Positions 16,016-25,133 are shown, counted from the first letter of the stretch. The stretch is 32,847 bases of DNA from Polaribacter sp. (GCA_029248845.1 JAQWIO010000116.1:1-32847); one strand, 5' to 3'. The notes: generated by a model not told the origin, from the letters alone. Made by a program: numbers and translations.

Positions 16016-16113
16016 ATTGTTTTTAGTTGAAGGTTAATTTTATAAACATATTTTTAAGTAAGAGGTATAGATACTACCAATACAAATAAAATTTTCGAAG
16101 CTATTATATAATT

Positions 16114-16818
16114 ATGAATTCAGAAAAATTTAATCAATTTTTAAATCAGCTATCAAAAAAGGGTTTGCCGGTAATTGATGTTAATATTTCAATGAATAAA
16201 TATATTAAAATAGATCTTTCTGTAAAAAATAAAGAAGAATTTGATTTTGATATTTCATCCTCTAGAGAATGGGAGAACTATCTTCATTCATATCTAAATA
16301 GAGGTAATTCTGAAGTAGCTTTTGGAGGTTATCTAGAACAAAGAAATATATATGATAGGAGTGATTATTTTAAAAACTTGAAAGAAGATGATAGAAGAAA
16401 TATTCATTTAGGAATTGATCTATGGTGCAAGCAAGACACCAAAGTACTAGCAGTATTAGATGGCGAAATTCATAGTTTTAGAGATAATAATAACTATGGA
16501 AATTATGGACCAACTGTAATATTAAAGCATAAAATTGATGGACAAAAATTTTATACGTTATATGGTCATTTATCTTTATCATCTATTACAAAACTTACGG
16601 AAGGTAGTAAAATTTTAAAAGGAACTACCATAGGTTTTATAGGGGATTCTTCAGTAAATGGTGACTATTCTCCTCATTTACATTTTCAAATTATTAGAGA
16701 TATAGAAAACTATTTTGGAGATTATCCTGGTGTAGCTTCTAAAAAAAATATTCAATTTTATAAAAATAATTGCCCGGATCCGAATCTTTTATTAAAGTTA
16801 AACACCCTCAACAACTAA
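16114..16818 (+). CDS. M23 (LytM-type) metallopeptidase without signal peptide
   Basis: A 234-residue protein with a complete LytM/M23 domain in its C-terminal half. Zinc ligands are His98 and Asp102 (HLGID) and His190 in HLH (188-190); His152 (YGHLS) and His188 are the expected catalytic histidines. The N-terminal 90 residues are not recognised. No signal peptide or membrane segment is present, which is unusual for a peptidoglycan hydrolase. From memory, the segments YGPTVILKH, FYTLYGHLS and GDYPGVA resemble an M23-like domain that occurs inside large fusions with a kinase-like and a class-III aminotransferase domain. A separate class-III aminotransferase lies convergently 28 bases away. The substrate may therefore not be peptidoglycan. 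Single gene. Confidence 0.8.
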   Translation: MNSEKFNQFLNQLSKKGLPVIDVNISMNKYIKIDLSVKNKEEFDFDISSSREWENYLHSYLNRGNSEVAFGGYLEQRNIYDRSDYFKNLKEDDRRNIHLGIDLWCKQDTKVLAVLDGEIHSFRDNNNYGNYGPTVILKHKIDGQKFYTLYGHLSLSSITKLTEGSKILKGTTIGFIGDSSVNGDYSPHLHFQIIRDIENYFGDYPGVASKKNIQFYKNNCPDPNLLLKLNTLNN

Positions 16819-16828
16819 ATGAGTTGTT
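16810..16828. terminator. Weak hairpin between convergent genes
   Basis: AACAACT (16810-16816) pairs with AGTTGTT (16822-16828). The hairpin overlaps the stop codon of the M23 gene and lies in the 28-base gap before the end of the aminotransferase gene. There is no long T-run, so termination is doubtful. Confidence 0.3.
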
Positions 16829-16846
16829 ATTATTTAAACCCTATAT

Positions 16847-18028
16847 TTATGAAATTACCTCATCTATAGAATTCAAAATAATTTCACAACCCATATAAAT
16901 TTCTTTATCTGAAATTGTAAGTGGAGGAGTAATTCTCATTGCTTTTCCCTCAAATAGCAAAAAGAATAAAATCAACCCTTTTTCTAAACATTTATGTATC
17001 ACTTTTGCTGCCAAATCTGGAGTATCTAAAATTGCCGCTAACATTAACCCTTTTCCTCTAATTTCTTTAATTGAAGAATGTTGTAAGTTTTTTCTGATTA
17101 TTTTTTCTTTTCTCAGAGACTCTTTAATTAAGTTAGCATTAAATATTTCGGTAACTGTTGCACAACCTGCGGCAGAAATTACTGGATGACCAGCAAATGT
17201 TGAGATATGTCCTAACTTAGGATTCTCTTTTAATAGATTCATGTTTTCAAAAGAGGAAATAAAAGCACCAATTGGCATTCCACCCCCTAAACCTTTACCT
17301 GTAACTATGATATCTGGAATTACATTGTAGTTCTGAAATCCCCAAAATTTTCCTGTTCTACCTATTCCTGTTTGTATTTCATCTAAAATTAACAAAGCAC
17401 CAACTTCTGTGCATCGTTGCTTTACTTTTAATAAAAAATCGTCTAGGGGTGTAATAAAACCTGCACCTCCTTGAATTGTTTCTAATATTATTGCAGCAGT
17501 TTTAGAAGTTATTTTATTGAGTTCTTTTGGATTGTTAAATTCGATAAACCTTGTGCCAGGAATTAAAGGTCTAAATGCTGTATTTTGTTTTTCAACACCT
17601 GAAACACTCATAGAACCCATTGTATTTCCATGATACGAGTTTTTTGCAGCGATTATCTCTGCTCTATTTGTAACTCTTTTTGCTAATTTTAAAGCGCCTT
17701 CTGTTGCTTCTGTTCCGGAATTAGTAATGTAAACAGAATTTAAATTTTTGGGAGAATTTTCCACTAATAATTTACACAATTCTACCTGTGGTTGTTGAAT
17801 AAACTCTCCATAAACCATTACATGAGTATATGCATCTAGCTGATTTTTAATAGCTTTTGTGACTTTTGGATGATTATGGCCTAAACTATTTGCAGAAACT
17901 CCAGCAACAAAATCTAAATATTTTTTAACTGAAATATCGTAAATAAAACTTCCTTTTGCTTTAGAAATTTCAATAGAAAGCGGGTGTGGTGATGTTTGTG
18001 CTTGATATTTGAAAAAATCTTTTTTCAA
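16847..18028 (-). CDS. Class-III PLP-dependent aminotransferase (acetylornithine type)
   Basis: A 393-residue fold-type I aminotransferase. Motifs are SGTEATEGALKLA (104-116) for phosphate binding, YHG (132-134), the cofactor Asp216 in LILDEIQTG, and Lys245 in VTGKGLGGGMPIGAF as the Schiff-base lysine. The length is that of ArgD-like omega-aminotransferases. No arginine gene is nearby, so the amino-group donor and product cannot be named. The start is TTG 18028-18026, overlapping the stop of the upstream ostA-like gene as TTGA; the next ATG is about 70 codons later and would lose the conserved N-terminus. The overlap implies translational coupling with the LPS transport gene, a hint that it could act on an envelope sugar or lipid precursor, which is inference only. 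Confidence 0.88.
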   Translation of the reverse strand: MKKDFFKYQAQTSPHPLSIEISKAKGSFIYDISVKKYLDFVAGVSANSLGHNHPKVTKAIKNQLDAYTHVMVYGEFIQQPQVELCKLLVENSPKNLNSVYITNSGTEATEGALKLAKRVTNRAEIIAAKNSYHGNTMGSMSVSGVEKQNTAFRPLIPGTRFIEFNNPKELNKITSKTAAIILETIQGGAGFITPLDDFLLKVKQRCTEVGALLILDEIQTGIGRTGKFWGFQNYNVIPDIIVTGKGLGGGMPIGAFISSFENMNLLKENPKLGHISTFAGHPVISAAGCATVTEIFNANLIKESLRKEKIIRKNLQHSSIKEIRGKGLMLAAILDTPDLAAKVIHKCLEKGLILFFLLFEGKAMRITPPLTISDKEIYMGCEIILNSIDEVIS

Positions 18029-19626
18029 ATTTTATTGTTTTTAGTAAATAAATTCTGTTTAGGATCATTTTGAATCTTCTTTTTTTTATCTATTGGTTTA
18101 GAATATTCTGTTGTTTCATCCTCTTTAACAAAAATATCTTTCTTAGTTTTTGGTTGTTCGTCTTCACGCCAAACAAACCCTTTTAATTCTCTTACATCAT
18201 CTGGTAATTGTGATGGAGGGTATGTGTTTCCGTCTGAAGTTTTTAAGTATTTTATAGTTTCAATTTGACCTTTTGTAAGAGTAAATTCAATATTACTTGA
18301 AACTTCTTTTGTAATTGTTTCTAAAACCTGTGATTCTTCATTTCTGTTAAAATATACTGATTCAGCATTTCCTTTTACTAAAAGTAAACGAAGTTTATTT
18401 TTTTCGAATTTACCAAACATATTTCTACCTTTAATTTGATTGAAATCTTTTTTTGAAATAGAATCTTTAGAACTAATGAATGAATTGTTTAATACTTTTA
18501 ATGAATCTAATTTCTTTGTTTCTGTATTAGAAATTAAATGAATTGTATCTCCGGTAATTTGATTTTGATCAGACCAAATTACAGGATTTTTAAACATTCT
18601 TGTTAATCCTAATTTTTCATATGTGTGAATAGAATCACATTTACCCTGTAAATCTGATTTGAAAATTTTTACATTGTGGTAAGTTCTAATGATTCTTTTT
18701 TCAGGTTTTCCAGTTATTAATATAGTATCACCATGAATAAACATTGAGTCTTTATCTACAATTGAAATAGCAACTGCTCTTTTAACCATGAAAAGAGAGT
18801 CTTTTAATTCGAATATTTCTGCGTAGTTACCTTTTGTTATAAAATTCTTAACAGTATCTATAACTCGGATATTATTTGTGGCAGAAGCAAAACCTTTCTT
18901 TTTGTCATAATACAAACTATCTCCTTCAATAGTTCTTTCTTTTAAGTACAATTTTGCACTTTTCACAAAGTGAGAAATATCTGACTTTGTATTGTAAAAA
19001 CCTCTTTCACAAAAAATTCTATTTTCATTCTGAGTATTGGTAATTGTAGATGGCCCATATAAATAAGTGAGTCCAGAATTTGTGTAATAATCTAAATGAT
19101 TTGACTCTAAGTTATGCTCTGGGTTAACGACAGTTACTCTTGTTGTTGCTGTAAATTTTTTATTTTCTAAATAGTAATTTCCATTTTTACTTTTTAAAGT
19201 ATTTGTCTCATCTTTTATTGTTGCAAAGCTTTTGTAATACAATTTTTGATTAAGTCTGTCAAAATGTAATGTATCTGAAGTTAAAGTCATTGTTGGATCT
19301 TTCAAAACAACTTTACCCCAAGACAATGCTTGTTTAGAATTTGCATCGTAATCTGTATAGTTACTTGTTTGTGTGATGGTATCACCTTGGTTTATATAAA
19401 CATTACCAATTGCTTTAAAAAAATTTTTCTCTTTGTAGAACAAGGCTTGCTGACTTCTTAAAATAATGCCATCATGAGTCATCTTAACCTTTCCCAATAA
19501 TATAGTTGCACCAGGGTATTTTTCTTCATCGACTTCTTGAATTTCAGCTTCGTAATAAATTTTCTTTGATTGTGACAAAGTGCATAATGAAAAAAGTAGA
19601 AAAAGTAAAATAAATATTCTTTTCAA
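18025..19626 (-). CDS. OstA-like LPS transport protein
   Basis: A 533-residue periplasmic protein of the LptA/OstA beta-jellyroll family (OstA_2 type), which in Bacteroidota is thought to be part of the bridge carrying lipopolysaccharide to the outer membrane. The N-terminus (MKRIFILLFLLFSLCTLSQS) is a type I signal peptide; the Cys is not in a good lipobox. The body consists of many short repeated strands such as KVKMTHDGIILRSQQALFY, GNVYINQGDTI and SDTLHFDRLNQKLYY, the LptA pattern. The last 50 residues are Lys/Glu/Pro-rich and probably disordered. The start codon is TTG at 19626-19624; no in-frame ATG gives the signal peptide. It is the first gene of a two-gene unit with the aminotransferase. 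Confidence 0.88.
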   Translation of the reverse strand: MKRIFILLFLLFSLCTLSQSKKIYYEAEIQEVDEEKYPGATILLGKVKMTHDGIILRSQQALFYKEKNFFKAIGNVYINQGDTITQTSNYTDYDANSKQALSWGKVVLKDPTMTLTSDTLHFDRLNQKLYYKSFATIKDETNTLKSKNGNYYLENKKFTATTRVTVVNPEHNLESNHLDYYTNSGLTYLYGPSTITNTQNENRIFCERGFYNTKSDISHFVKSAKLYLKERTIEGDSLYYDKKKGFASATNNIRVIDTVKNFITKGNYAEIFELKDSLFMVKRAVAISIVDKDSMFIHGDTILITGKPEKRIIRTYHNVKIFKSDLQGKCDSIHTYEKLGLTRMFKNPVIWSDQNQITGDTIHLISNTETKKLDSLKVLNNSFISSKDSISKKDFNQIKGRNMFGKFEKNKLRLLLVKGNAESVYFNRNEESQVLETITKEVSSNIEFTLTKGQIETIKYLKTSDGNTYPPSQLPDDVRELKGFVWREDEQPKTKKDIFVKEDETTEYSKPIDKKKKIQNDPKQNLFTKNNKI

Positions 19627-19729
19627 AATTATTAGTTTAAAAAAAAAATAATGAAAAGTAGATAGCTATCCATTAAAGTATACTGAAATTTAATAATTTA
19701 GAGTAGTAGTAGATTTTAATTCTTAGAGA

Positions 19730-19764
19730 AAAAAAGCTTCTTTGTTTTATAAAGAAGCTTTTTT
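19730..19764 (-). terminator. Strong intrinsic terminator after purA
   Basis: AAAAAAGCTTCTTT (19730-19743) pairs perfectly with AAAGAAGCTTTTTT (19751-19764), a 14-bp stem with a 7-base loop, 16 bases beyond the purA stop codon. It separates the purA transcript from the ostA-like gene. Confidence 0.88.
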
Positions 19765-19779
19765 AATAGATACTATCAT

Positions 19780-21051
19780 TTAACGTGTAATTGTTTGCTT
19801 TCTATCTGGACCAACAGAAACAATAGAGACTGGAACACCAGTTTCTTTTTCAATAAAAGCAACATAGTCTAGAAGACTTTTCGGCAATTGATCTGCAGAA
19901 GTCATTTTTGTTAAATCTTCATCCCAACCCTTAAATTCAGTATAATTTACAGAAACATTATCCGGTTCTATATTGTAGGGTAAATGACTAATTTTTTCTC
20001 CTTTATAATTATAAGTTGTACAAACTTTCAATGAGTCGAACCCAGATAAAACATCACCTTTCATCATCATTAATTGTGTAACTCCATTTACATCTACAGC
20101 ATATTTTAGGGCTACTAAATCTAACCAACCACATCTTCTAGCTCTTCCTGTAGTTGCTCCAAATTCATGACCAATTTTGGCCATTTTTTTTCCATCTTTA
20201 TCGAATAACTCTGTAGGGAAAGGACCAGAACCAACCCGTGTAGTATAGGCTTTAAAAATACCGAAAACTTCACCAATTCTATTTGGTGCTACCCCAAGTC
20301 CTGTACAAGCACCTGCAGCTGTTGTGTTGGAAGATGTAACAAAAGGATATGTACCAAAATCTATATCTAATAAAGAACCTTGAGCTCCTTCTGCTAAGAT
20401 TGATTTCTTTTCTTTAATAGCTGTATTTAAAAATTCCTCACTATCTATAAATGCTAAAGTTCTTAATTTGTCAATTCCTTTACAGAATTCTGCTTCTAAT
20501 TCCTTTAAATCATATTCAATTTGAACATCAAAGAATTTTAACATCTTAAGATGCTTTTCAGTCAAAGCATCATATTTATCTTTCCAATTATCTAATTCTA
20601 AATCTCCAACTCGCATTCCGTTTCTACCAGTTTTGTCCATATAAGTAGGTCCAATTCCTTTTAAAGTAGAACCAATTTTAGCCTTTCCTTTAGAAGTTTC
20701 GGAAGCAGCATCTAACAACCTATGCGTAGGTAAAATTAAATGTGCTTTTCTAGAAATTAATAATTTGGAGGTATAGTCTATATCGTGTTGATCAAGGTTT
20801 TCTAGTTCTTTTTTAAAGATTACTGGATCAATAACAACTCCATTACCAACTACATTTAAAGCTGTTTTATGAAATATTCCGGATGGTATTGTATGTAAAA
20901 CATGTTTTCTTCCATCAAAAATTAAAGTATGCCCCGCATTAGGGCCTCCTTGAAAGCGTGCAATAATATCGTAATTTTTAGTAAGTACATCTACTATTTT
21001 ACCTTTACCTTCGTCTCCCCATTGTAATCCTAGTAATAAATCTACAGCCAT
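19780..21051 (-). CDS. purA: Adenylosuccinate synthetase PurA
   Basis: A 423-residue enzyme that joins IMP and aspartate using GTP, the first step from IMP to AMP. The nucleotide loop QWGDEGKGK covers 10-18 (Asp13 is the expected catalytic base), His41 follows in PNAGHT, GPTYMDK lies at 134-140, and the later motifs EGAQGSLLDIDFGTYPFVT and TTGRARRCGWLD are intact. The start is ATG 21051-21049. It is the last gene of a probable unit trmH-M48-rel-fur-purA, 40 bases after the Fur-family gene, and ends at a strong terminator. ppGpp is a known inhibitor of PurA, so sharing a unit with the ppGpp enzyme is functionally sensible. Confidence 0.96.
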   Translation of the reverse strand: MAVDLLLGLQWGDEGKGKIVDVLTKNYDIIARFQGGPNAGHTLIFDGRKHVLHTIPSGIFHKTALNVVGNGVVIDPVIFKKELENLDQHDIDYTSKLLISRKAHLILPTHRLLDAASETSKGKAKIGSTLKGIGPTYMDKTGRNGMRVGDLELDNWKDKYDALTEKHLKMLKFFDVQIEYDLKELEAEFCKGIDKLRTLAFIDSEEFLNTAIKEKKSILAEGAQGSLLDIDFGTYPFVTSSNTTAAGACTGLGVAPNRIGEVFGIFKAYTTRVGSGPFPTELFDKDGKKMAKIGHEFGATTGRARRCGWLDLVALKYAVDVNGVTQLMMMKGDVLSGFDSLKVCTTYNYKGEKISHLPYNIEPDNVSVNYTEFKGWDEDLTKMTSADQLPKSLLDYVAFIEKETGVPVSIVSVGPDRKQTITR

Positions 21052-21091
21052 TAGTTGTGATAATTTGTTGTTTGAATTGTTGTTTAGTTAA

Positions 21092-21541
21092 TTAAGATTT
21101 GTTCTTTTTTGTTCCGTAAAAATAAAGTGAATGATTATGAATGTTAATATCAAAAACTTCTTCTATTGTTTTTTTGATGATTTGAATTCTTGGATCACAA
21201 AATTCTTTGACTTCACCAGAATCTGTAAAAATTACATGATCGTGATTTTTATCAAAATAACTTTTTTCATAACGAGCCATCGATTGTCCATCAAACTGAT
21301 GTTTTCTTACTAGGCCGCAATCTAAGAGTAAATCTATTGTATTATAGAGTGTTGCTCTACTAACTCTATAATTTTTATTTTTCATTTTTATGTAGAGAGA
21401 TTCAATGTCAAAATGTTCAGCTGCTTCATATATTTCTTGTAGTATAGCATAGCGCTCTGGTGTTTTTCTATGCTTGTTTTCTTCCAAGTATGTAATAAAA
21501 ACCTTTTTAACTACTTCCTGATTTTCAAGAGAATTACTCAT
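21092..21541 (-). CDS. Fur-family metal-dependent repressor lacking the CxxC zinc motif
   Basis: A 149-residue Fur-superfamily regulator. The winged-helix DNA-binding part contains KTPERYAILQEIYEA and the recognition region RVSRATLYNTIDLLLDCGLVRK (about 59-80). The metal-sensing part has H43 in HFDIESLY, H100-D101-H102, E113, and HNH at 135-137. The usual structural zinc motif CxxC after the HDH is missing: the sequence there is IFTDSGEVKEFCDPRI, with only Cys115. It is therefore probably a Fur/PerR relative with altered metal sites; the metal it senses cannot be told. It sits between rel and purA. A TAnnTTTG element lies just upstream, so it may also be transcribed separately. Confidence 0.85.
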   Translation of the reverse strand: MSNSLENQEVVKKVFITYLEENKHRKTPERYAILQEIYEAAEHFDIESLYIKMKNKNYRVSRATLYNTIDLLLDCGLVRKHQFDGQSMARYEKSYFDKNHDHVIFTDSGEVKEFCDPRIQIIKKTIEEVFDINIHNHSLYFYGTKKNKS

Positions 21542-21562
21542 TTATTAATGATTTTAAAAAAA

Positions 21563-21570
21563 CAAATTTA
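21563..21570 (-). promoter_or_regulatory. Candidate -7 element for the Fur-family gene
   Basis: On the minus strand this reads TAAATTTG, matching TAnnTTTG, 21 bases before the ATG. No TTG at the right distance was found, so support is partial. Confidence 0.35.
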
Positions 21571-21612
21571 CAGTTATTTCTGAATAAAAGAATACTTTTA
21601 ATCAAATGATAT

Positions 21613-23832
21613 TTATAAAGTATTAACACGTTCTACTTTTTTTATTCCTTCAATTTTTTGAAGGTTTTTTATTAACCTATTCAGTTGAGAACTATTTTTA
21701 ACACTTATTGAAAGTTTCCCATCAAAAATTCCCTCATCACTTTTAATATTTATGCTGTGAATAAAAACGCCCATGTTATTAGAAATAATTCGTGTTACAT
21801 CATTTGCCATTCCCTGATTGTCAACTCCTGCTATTTGCAAAATTACTTTAAAATCTTGTTTGGTAGAATCTATCCACTTAGCAGGTATAATTCTGTATGC
21901 ATAGTTCGATTGAAGTGAGATCGCATTTGAACAATTCATTTTATGAACTTTTATACCATCATTAATCGTAATAAATCCAAAAACTTTATCTCCCGAAATA
22001 GGATTACAACATTTTGAAGATGTGTAATCTAATTTTTGTTCCTCTTTACCAAAAACTAGAGCATCATATTTGTGAGAAACTTCCTCTAGATTTGAGTTCT
22101 CTTTTTCAACAGTATTCCTTCTTAATTTTGTTTTAAAGAAGTTTAAAATTTTTCTATTGCGCTGCGATACAAAAGATTTTAACTGTGAATTATCTATGGC
22201 TCCATTCCCTATTCTAAAGAATAAATCAAAACTTGTTCTTAATTTAAAATAGTTGACTAACTCATTTACAATTTTTTCATTAAAAGAGATTTTTAAATGA
22301 CGAAGTTTTCGCATTAAAATAGCTTTTCCTTCATCTGAAATTATTTTTTCTTCTTCCTTTAAAGCAGCTCTTATTTTCGCCTTTGCCCTTGCTGTAATTA
22401 CAAAGTCTAACCATCTTGAGTTGGGTTTTTTATTGGCAGTTGTAATTACTTCGATTTGATCTCCACTTTTAAGCTGATGACTCAAAGGCACAAGCTTTCC
22501 ATTGACTTTGACTCCTCTACATTTTAAACCTATATCGGTATGTATTGAAAAAGCAAAATCTAAAGCAGTTGCATCTTTGGGGAGTGATTTTAAATCTCCA
22601 TTGGGTGTAAATACATAAATTTCTTTAGAGTATAAGTTTAGTTTAAAATTTTCTACAAAATCTACTGCATTTAAATTCTGAGTTTCTAATGTTTCTTTTA
22701 ACTTATTAAGCCAACTTTCTAAACCATCGTCTTTACTTTCTACTTGTTTATATTTAAAATGGGCCGCATAGCCTTTTTCTGCAATTTCATTCATTCTATT
22801 TGAACGAATTTGAACTTCTACCCATTGTGAATCTGGGCCAACAACTGTAATGTGAAGTGCCTCATAACCTGTAGATTTAGGCTGAGAAATCCAATCTCTT
22901 AAACGAGATGGGTTAGGTTTAAAGTAATCGGTAACAATCGTATAAATCTTCCAGGCATCAAACTTATCATCATTAGAATTAGGTTCATATATAATTCTAA
23001 TAGCGTACTTATCATAAACTTCATCAAAAGTTACATTTTGAGTAATCATTTTCTTTCGAATAGAATAAATAGATTTAAATCTACCTTTTATTTCATACTC
23101 AAAATTCTCTTTATCTAAACCCGACTTTAAAGTATTTTCAAATCGTTTTAAGTATTTTTGTTGATCTGCTTTACTTTCTGTTATTTTATTTAAAATACCT
23201 TTATAAGATTCTGGTTCAGTGTATTTCAAACCTAAATCTTCTAGTTCTATTTTAATATTATACAAGCCTAATCTATGAGCTAATGGAGCATAAATATATA
23301 ACGTTTCTGAGGCAATTTTAACCTGTTTGTTAGCAGGCATTGCATCCATTGTTTGCATATTATGAAGCCTATCTGCAATTTTTATTAAAATAACTCTTAC
23401 ATCATCATTTAATGTTAAGAGCATTTTTCTAAAATTTTCTGCTTGTATAGAGGCATCTTGCTCTTTATTTAATCGTGAGATTTTGGTGAGACCCTTTACA
23501 ATTTTTGCAATAGTTTTACCAAAAAGATGCTCCATGTCTTCTGTAGTATAATCTGTATCCTCTACAACATCATGCAATAGAGCAGAAGCAATAGAAATTG
23601 CATCTAAACCAATTTCATTCGCAACAATTTTTGCAACCGCAATTGGATGAAAAATATAAGGTTCACCTGTTTTTCTTCGTTGTTTAGAATGAGCATCTAA
23701 AGAGATGTCAAAGGCTTTTCTTATCATCTCTTTATCCTCTTTAGACAACACCTCATAGGTCCCTTTTAGTAAATCTTTATAACGATTTGCTATTTCTTTA
23801 TTCTCTTCTTCTATTGTTGCTATATATTCCAA
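21613..23832 (-). CDS. rel: Bifunctional (p)ppGpp synthase/hydrolase (RelA/SpoT family)
   Basis: A 739-residue long RSH enzyme of the stringent response. Hydrolase (HD) domain: H62 in YIFHPIAVA, H87-D88 (LLHDVVEDT) and D154 (IADRLHNM) are present, so hydrolysis should be active. Synthetase domain: GRFKSIYSIRKKM (about 250-262), FDEVYDKYAIRII and QPKSTGYEALHITV (317-330), followed by VEVQIRS. C-terminal regulatory part: TGS domain 404-465, the Cys608-Cys609 motif with His630 and Cys634, and an ACT domain from about 660 to 735. All domains are intact. The start codon is TTG 23832-23830, with a stop six codons upstream in frame. It lies 68 bases after the M48 gene and 71 before the Fur-family gene. 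Confidence 0.95.
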   Translation of the reverse strand: MEYIATIEEENKEIANRYKDLLKGTYEVLSKEDKEMIRKAFDISLDAHSKQRRKTGEPYIFHPIAVAKIVANEIGLDAISIASALLHDVVEDTDYTTEDMEHLFGKTIAKIVKGLTKISRLNKEQDASIQAENFRKMLLTLNDDVRVILIKIADRLHNMQTMDAMPANKQVKIASETLYIYAPLAHRLGLYNIKIELEDLGLKYTEPESYKGILNKITESKADQQKYLKRFENTLKSGLDKENFEYEIKGRFKSIYSIRKKMITQNVTFDEVYDKYAIRIIYEPNSNDDKFDAWKIYTIVTDYFKPNPSRLRDWISQPKSTGYEALHITVVGPDSQWVEVQIRSNRMNEIAEKGYAAHFKYKQVESKDDGLESWLNKLKETLETQNLNAVDFVENFKLNLYSKEIYVFTPNGDLKSLPKDATALDFAFSIHTDIGLKCRGVKVNGKLVPLSHQLKSGDQIEVITTANKKPNSRWLDFVITARAKAKIRAALKEEEKIISDEGKAILMRKLRHLKISFNEKIVNELVNYFKLRTSFDLFFRIGNGAIDNSQLKSFVSQRNRKILNFFKTKLRRNTVEKENSNLEEVSHKYDALVFGKEEQKLDYTSSKCCNPISGDKVFGFITINDGIKVHKMNCSNAISLQSNYAYRIIPAKWIDSTKQDFKVILQIAGVDNQGMANDVTRIISNNMGVFIHSINIKSDEGIFDGKLSISVKNSSQLNRLIKNLQKIEGIKKVERVNTL

Positions 23833-23900
23833 ATGTGTGTTTAAAAATTAAAATCTAACTCAAAGTGAAATTAGGAATAAGAATGTTAAGAAACAAGAAA

Positions 23901-25133
23901 TTAAGATTCTAAATTTTTAATTCTATTTAATAAGGTTGGATGTGAATAATATGCAAATACAAAAGCTGGATGTGGGGTTAAATTAGTCAAACTATTTTTT
24001 GACATTTTTTTAAGTGAAGTAACTAAAGCTTCTCCTTCAAAAGTGTCTTTTGCAAAATTATCTGCTTGATATTCAAATTTTCTTGACATATAATTCATGA
24101 ATAATCCCGTGAATTCTGAAATTGGTGAATACAAAATACCAAAGGCTATTAGACCGATGTGAAAACTAGGTCCAGATACTCCTAATGCCTCTGAGAGAAT
24201 AGGGGAGTTGATAAATAGTGATAATATGTAGAGTGTTAACCCTGAAAGTAAAATGGAAGATATTAGATTAAAAATGATATGCTTTTTTTTATAATGGCCA
24301 ACTTCATGTGCCAAAACTGCAATAATTTCATCGGTTTCTAAATCATTTATTAAGGTGTCATACAAGGTAATTCTTTTTTGAGAACCGAAACCAGAGAAAT
24401 AAGCATTTGCTTTCGTAGAGCGCTTAGAACCATCTATAACAAAAATGTTATTGATAGTAAAACCTACTTTTTGGGCATATATTTCTATGGCTGATTTTAA
24501 CTCTCCCTCTTCTAAAGGACTTTGCTTATTGAATATCGGAACAATTAATTTTGCATAAAACATGTTTAGAAACAAAGAAAAAGTGGCAACAAGAACCCAT
24601 GAATAAATCCAAAAATTAGATCCTGTCAATTGATAAAACCAAATAACAAGTGATAAAATTCCTCCCCCTAAAATTATACTTATAAACAGCCCTTTAATTT
24701 TATCTATACAAAATATTTTTTTTGAAGATTTATTAAAACCAAATTTTTCTTCAATTACAAAGATGTTGTAATAGGATATAGGTATCGATAAAAACGTTGA
24801 ACTTATAATAATAATTCCAAAGAAAATTAAAGCGATTAAAACGGGGTTATTTGTAAAAGTTCTAGCATAAATATCTAAAAATTTAAACCCATCAACTAGA
24901 AAGAAAACTAAGGTTAAAAGAGTGGTTAAGAATGAAGTTATTTTCGAAAACTTAGCACTTGTCTTTTTATATGCTTGTGATTTTTCGTACTCTTTTTGAT
25001 CATAAATATCACTTAACTCTTCAGGTATCTTTTTATCAAAATATTTTTCGTTTAGAGTAGCTAAAATTTTATCAATAATAAAATTTATAATTAAAATTGA
25101 GATGATGACAAAAAATAGGGTAGTTGAGTTCAT
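23901..25133 (-). CDS. M48 family membrane metallopeptidase (Ste24/CAAX protease-like)
   Basis: A 410-residue integral membrane zinc protease resembling eukaryotic Ste24 and bacterial M48 proteins. Hydrophobic segments lie at about 4-22, 66-84, 98-120, 149-170, 175-200 and two after the active site. The catalytic motif is HEVGH (276-280), with a later glutamate ligand in SRKFEYQADNFAKD, and the C-terminus HPAFVFAYYSHPTLLNRI is typical of the family. The overall length and helix pattern match Ste24-type enzymes. The likely role is turnover of membrane proteins; prenylated CAAX substrates are not expected in bacteria. The gene begins 3 bases after the trmH-like stop codon, so both are in one transcript. 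Confidence 0.92.
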   Translation of the reverse strand: MNSTTLFFVIISILIINFIIDKILATLNEKYFDKKIPEELSDIYDQKEYEKSQAYKKTSAKFSKITSFLTTLLTLVFFLVDGFKFLDIYARTFTNNPVLIALIFFGIIIISSTFLSIPISYYNIFVIEEKFGFNKSSKKIFCIDKIKGLFISIILGGGILSLVIWFYQLTGSNFWIYSWVLVATFSLFLNMFYAKLIVPIFNKQSPLEEGELKSAIEIYAQKVGFTINNIFVIDGSKRSTKANAYFSGFGSQKRITLYDTLINDLETDEIIAVLAHEVGHYKKKHIIFNLISSILLSGLTLYILSLFINSPILSEALGVSGPSFHIGLIAFGILYSPISEFTGLFMNYMSRKFEYQADNFAKDTFEGEALVTSLKKMSKNSLTNLTPHPAFVFAYYSHPTLLNRIKNLES

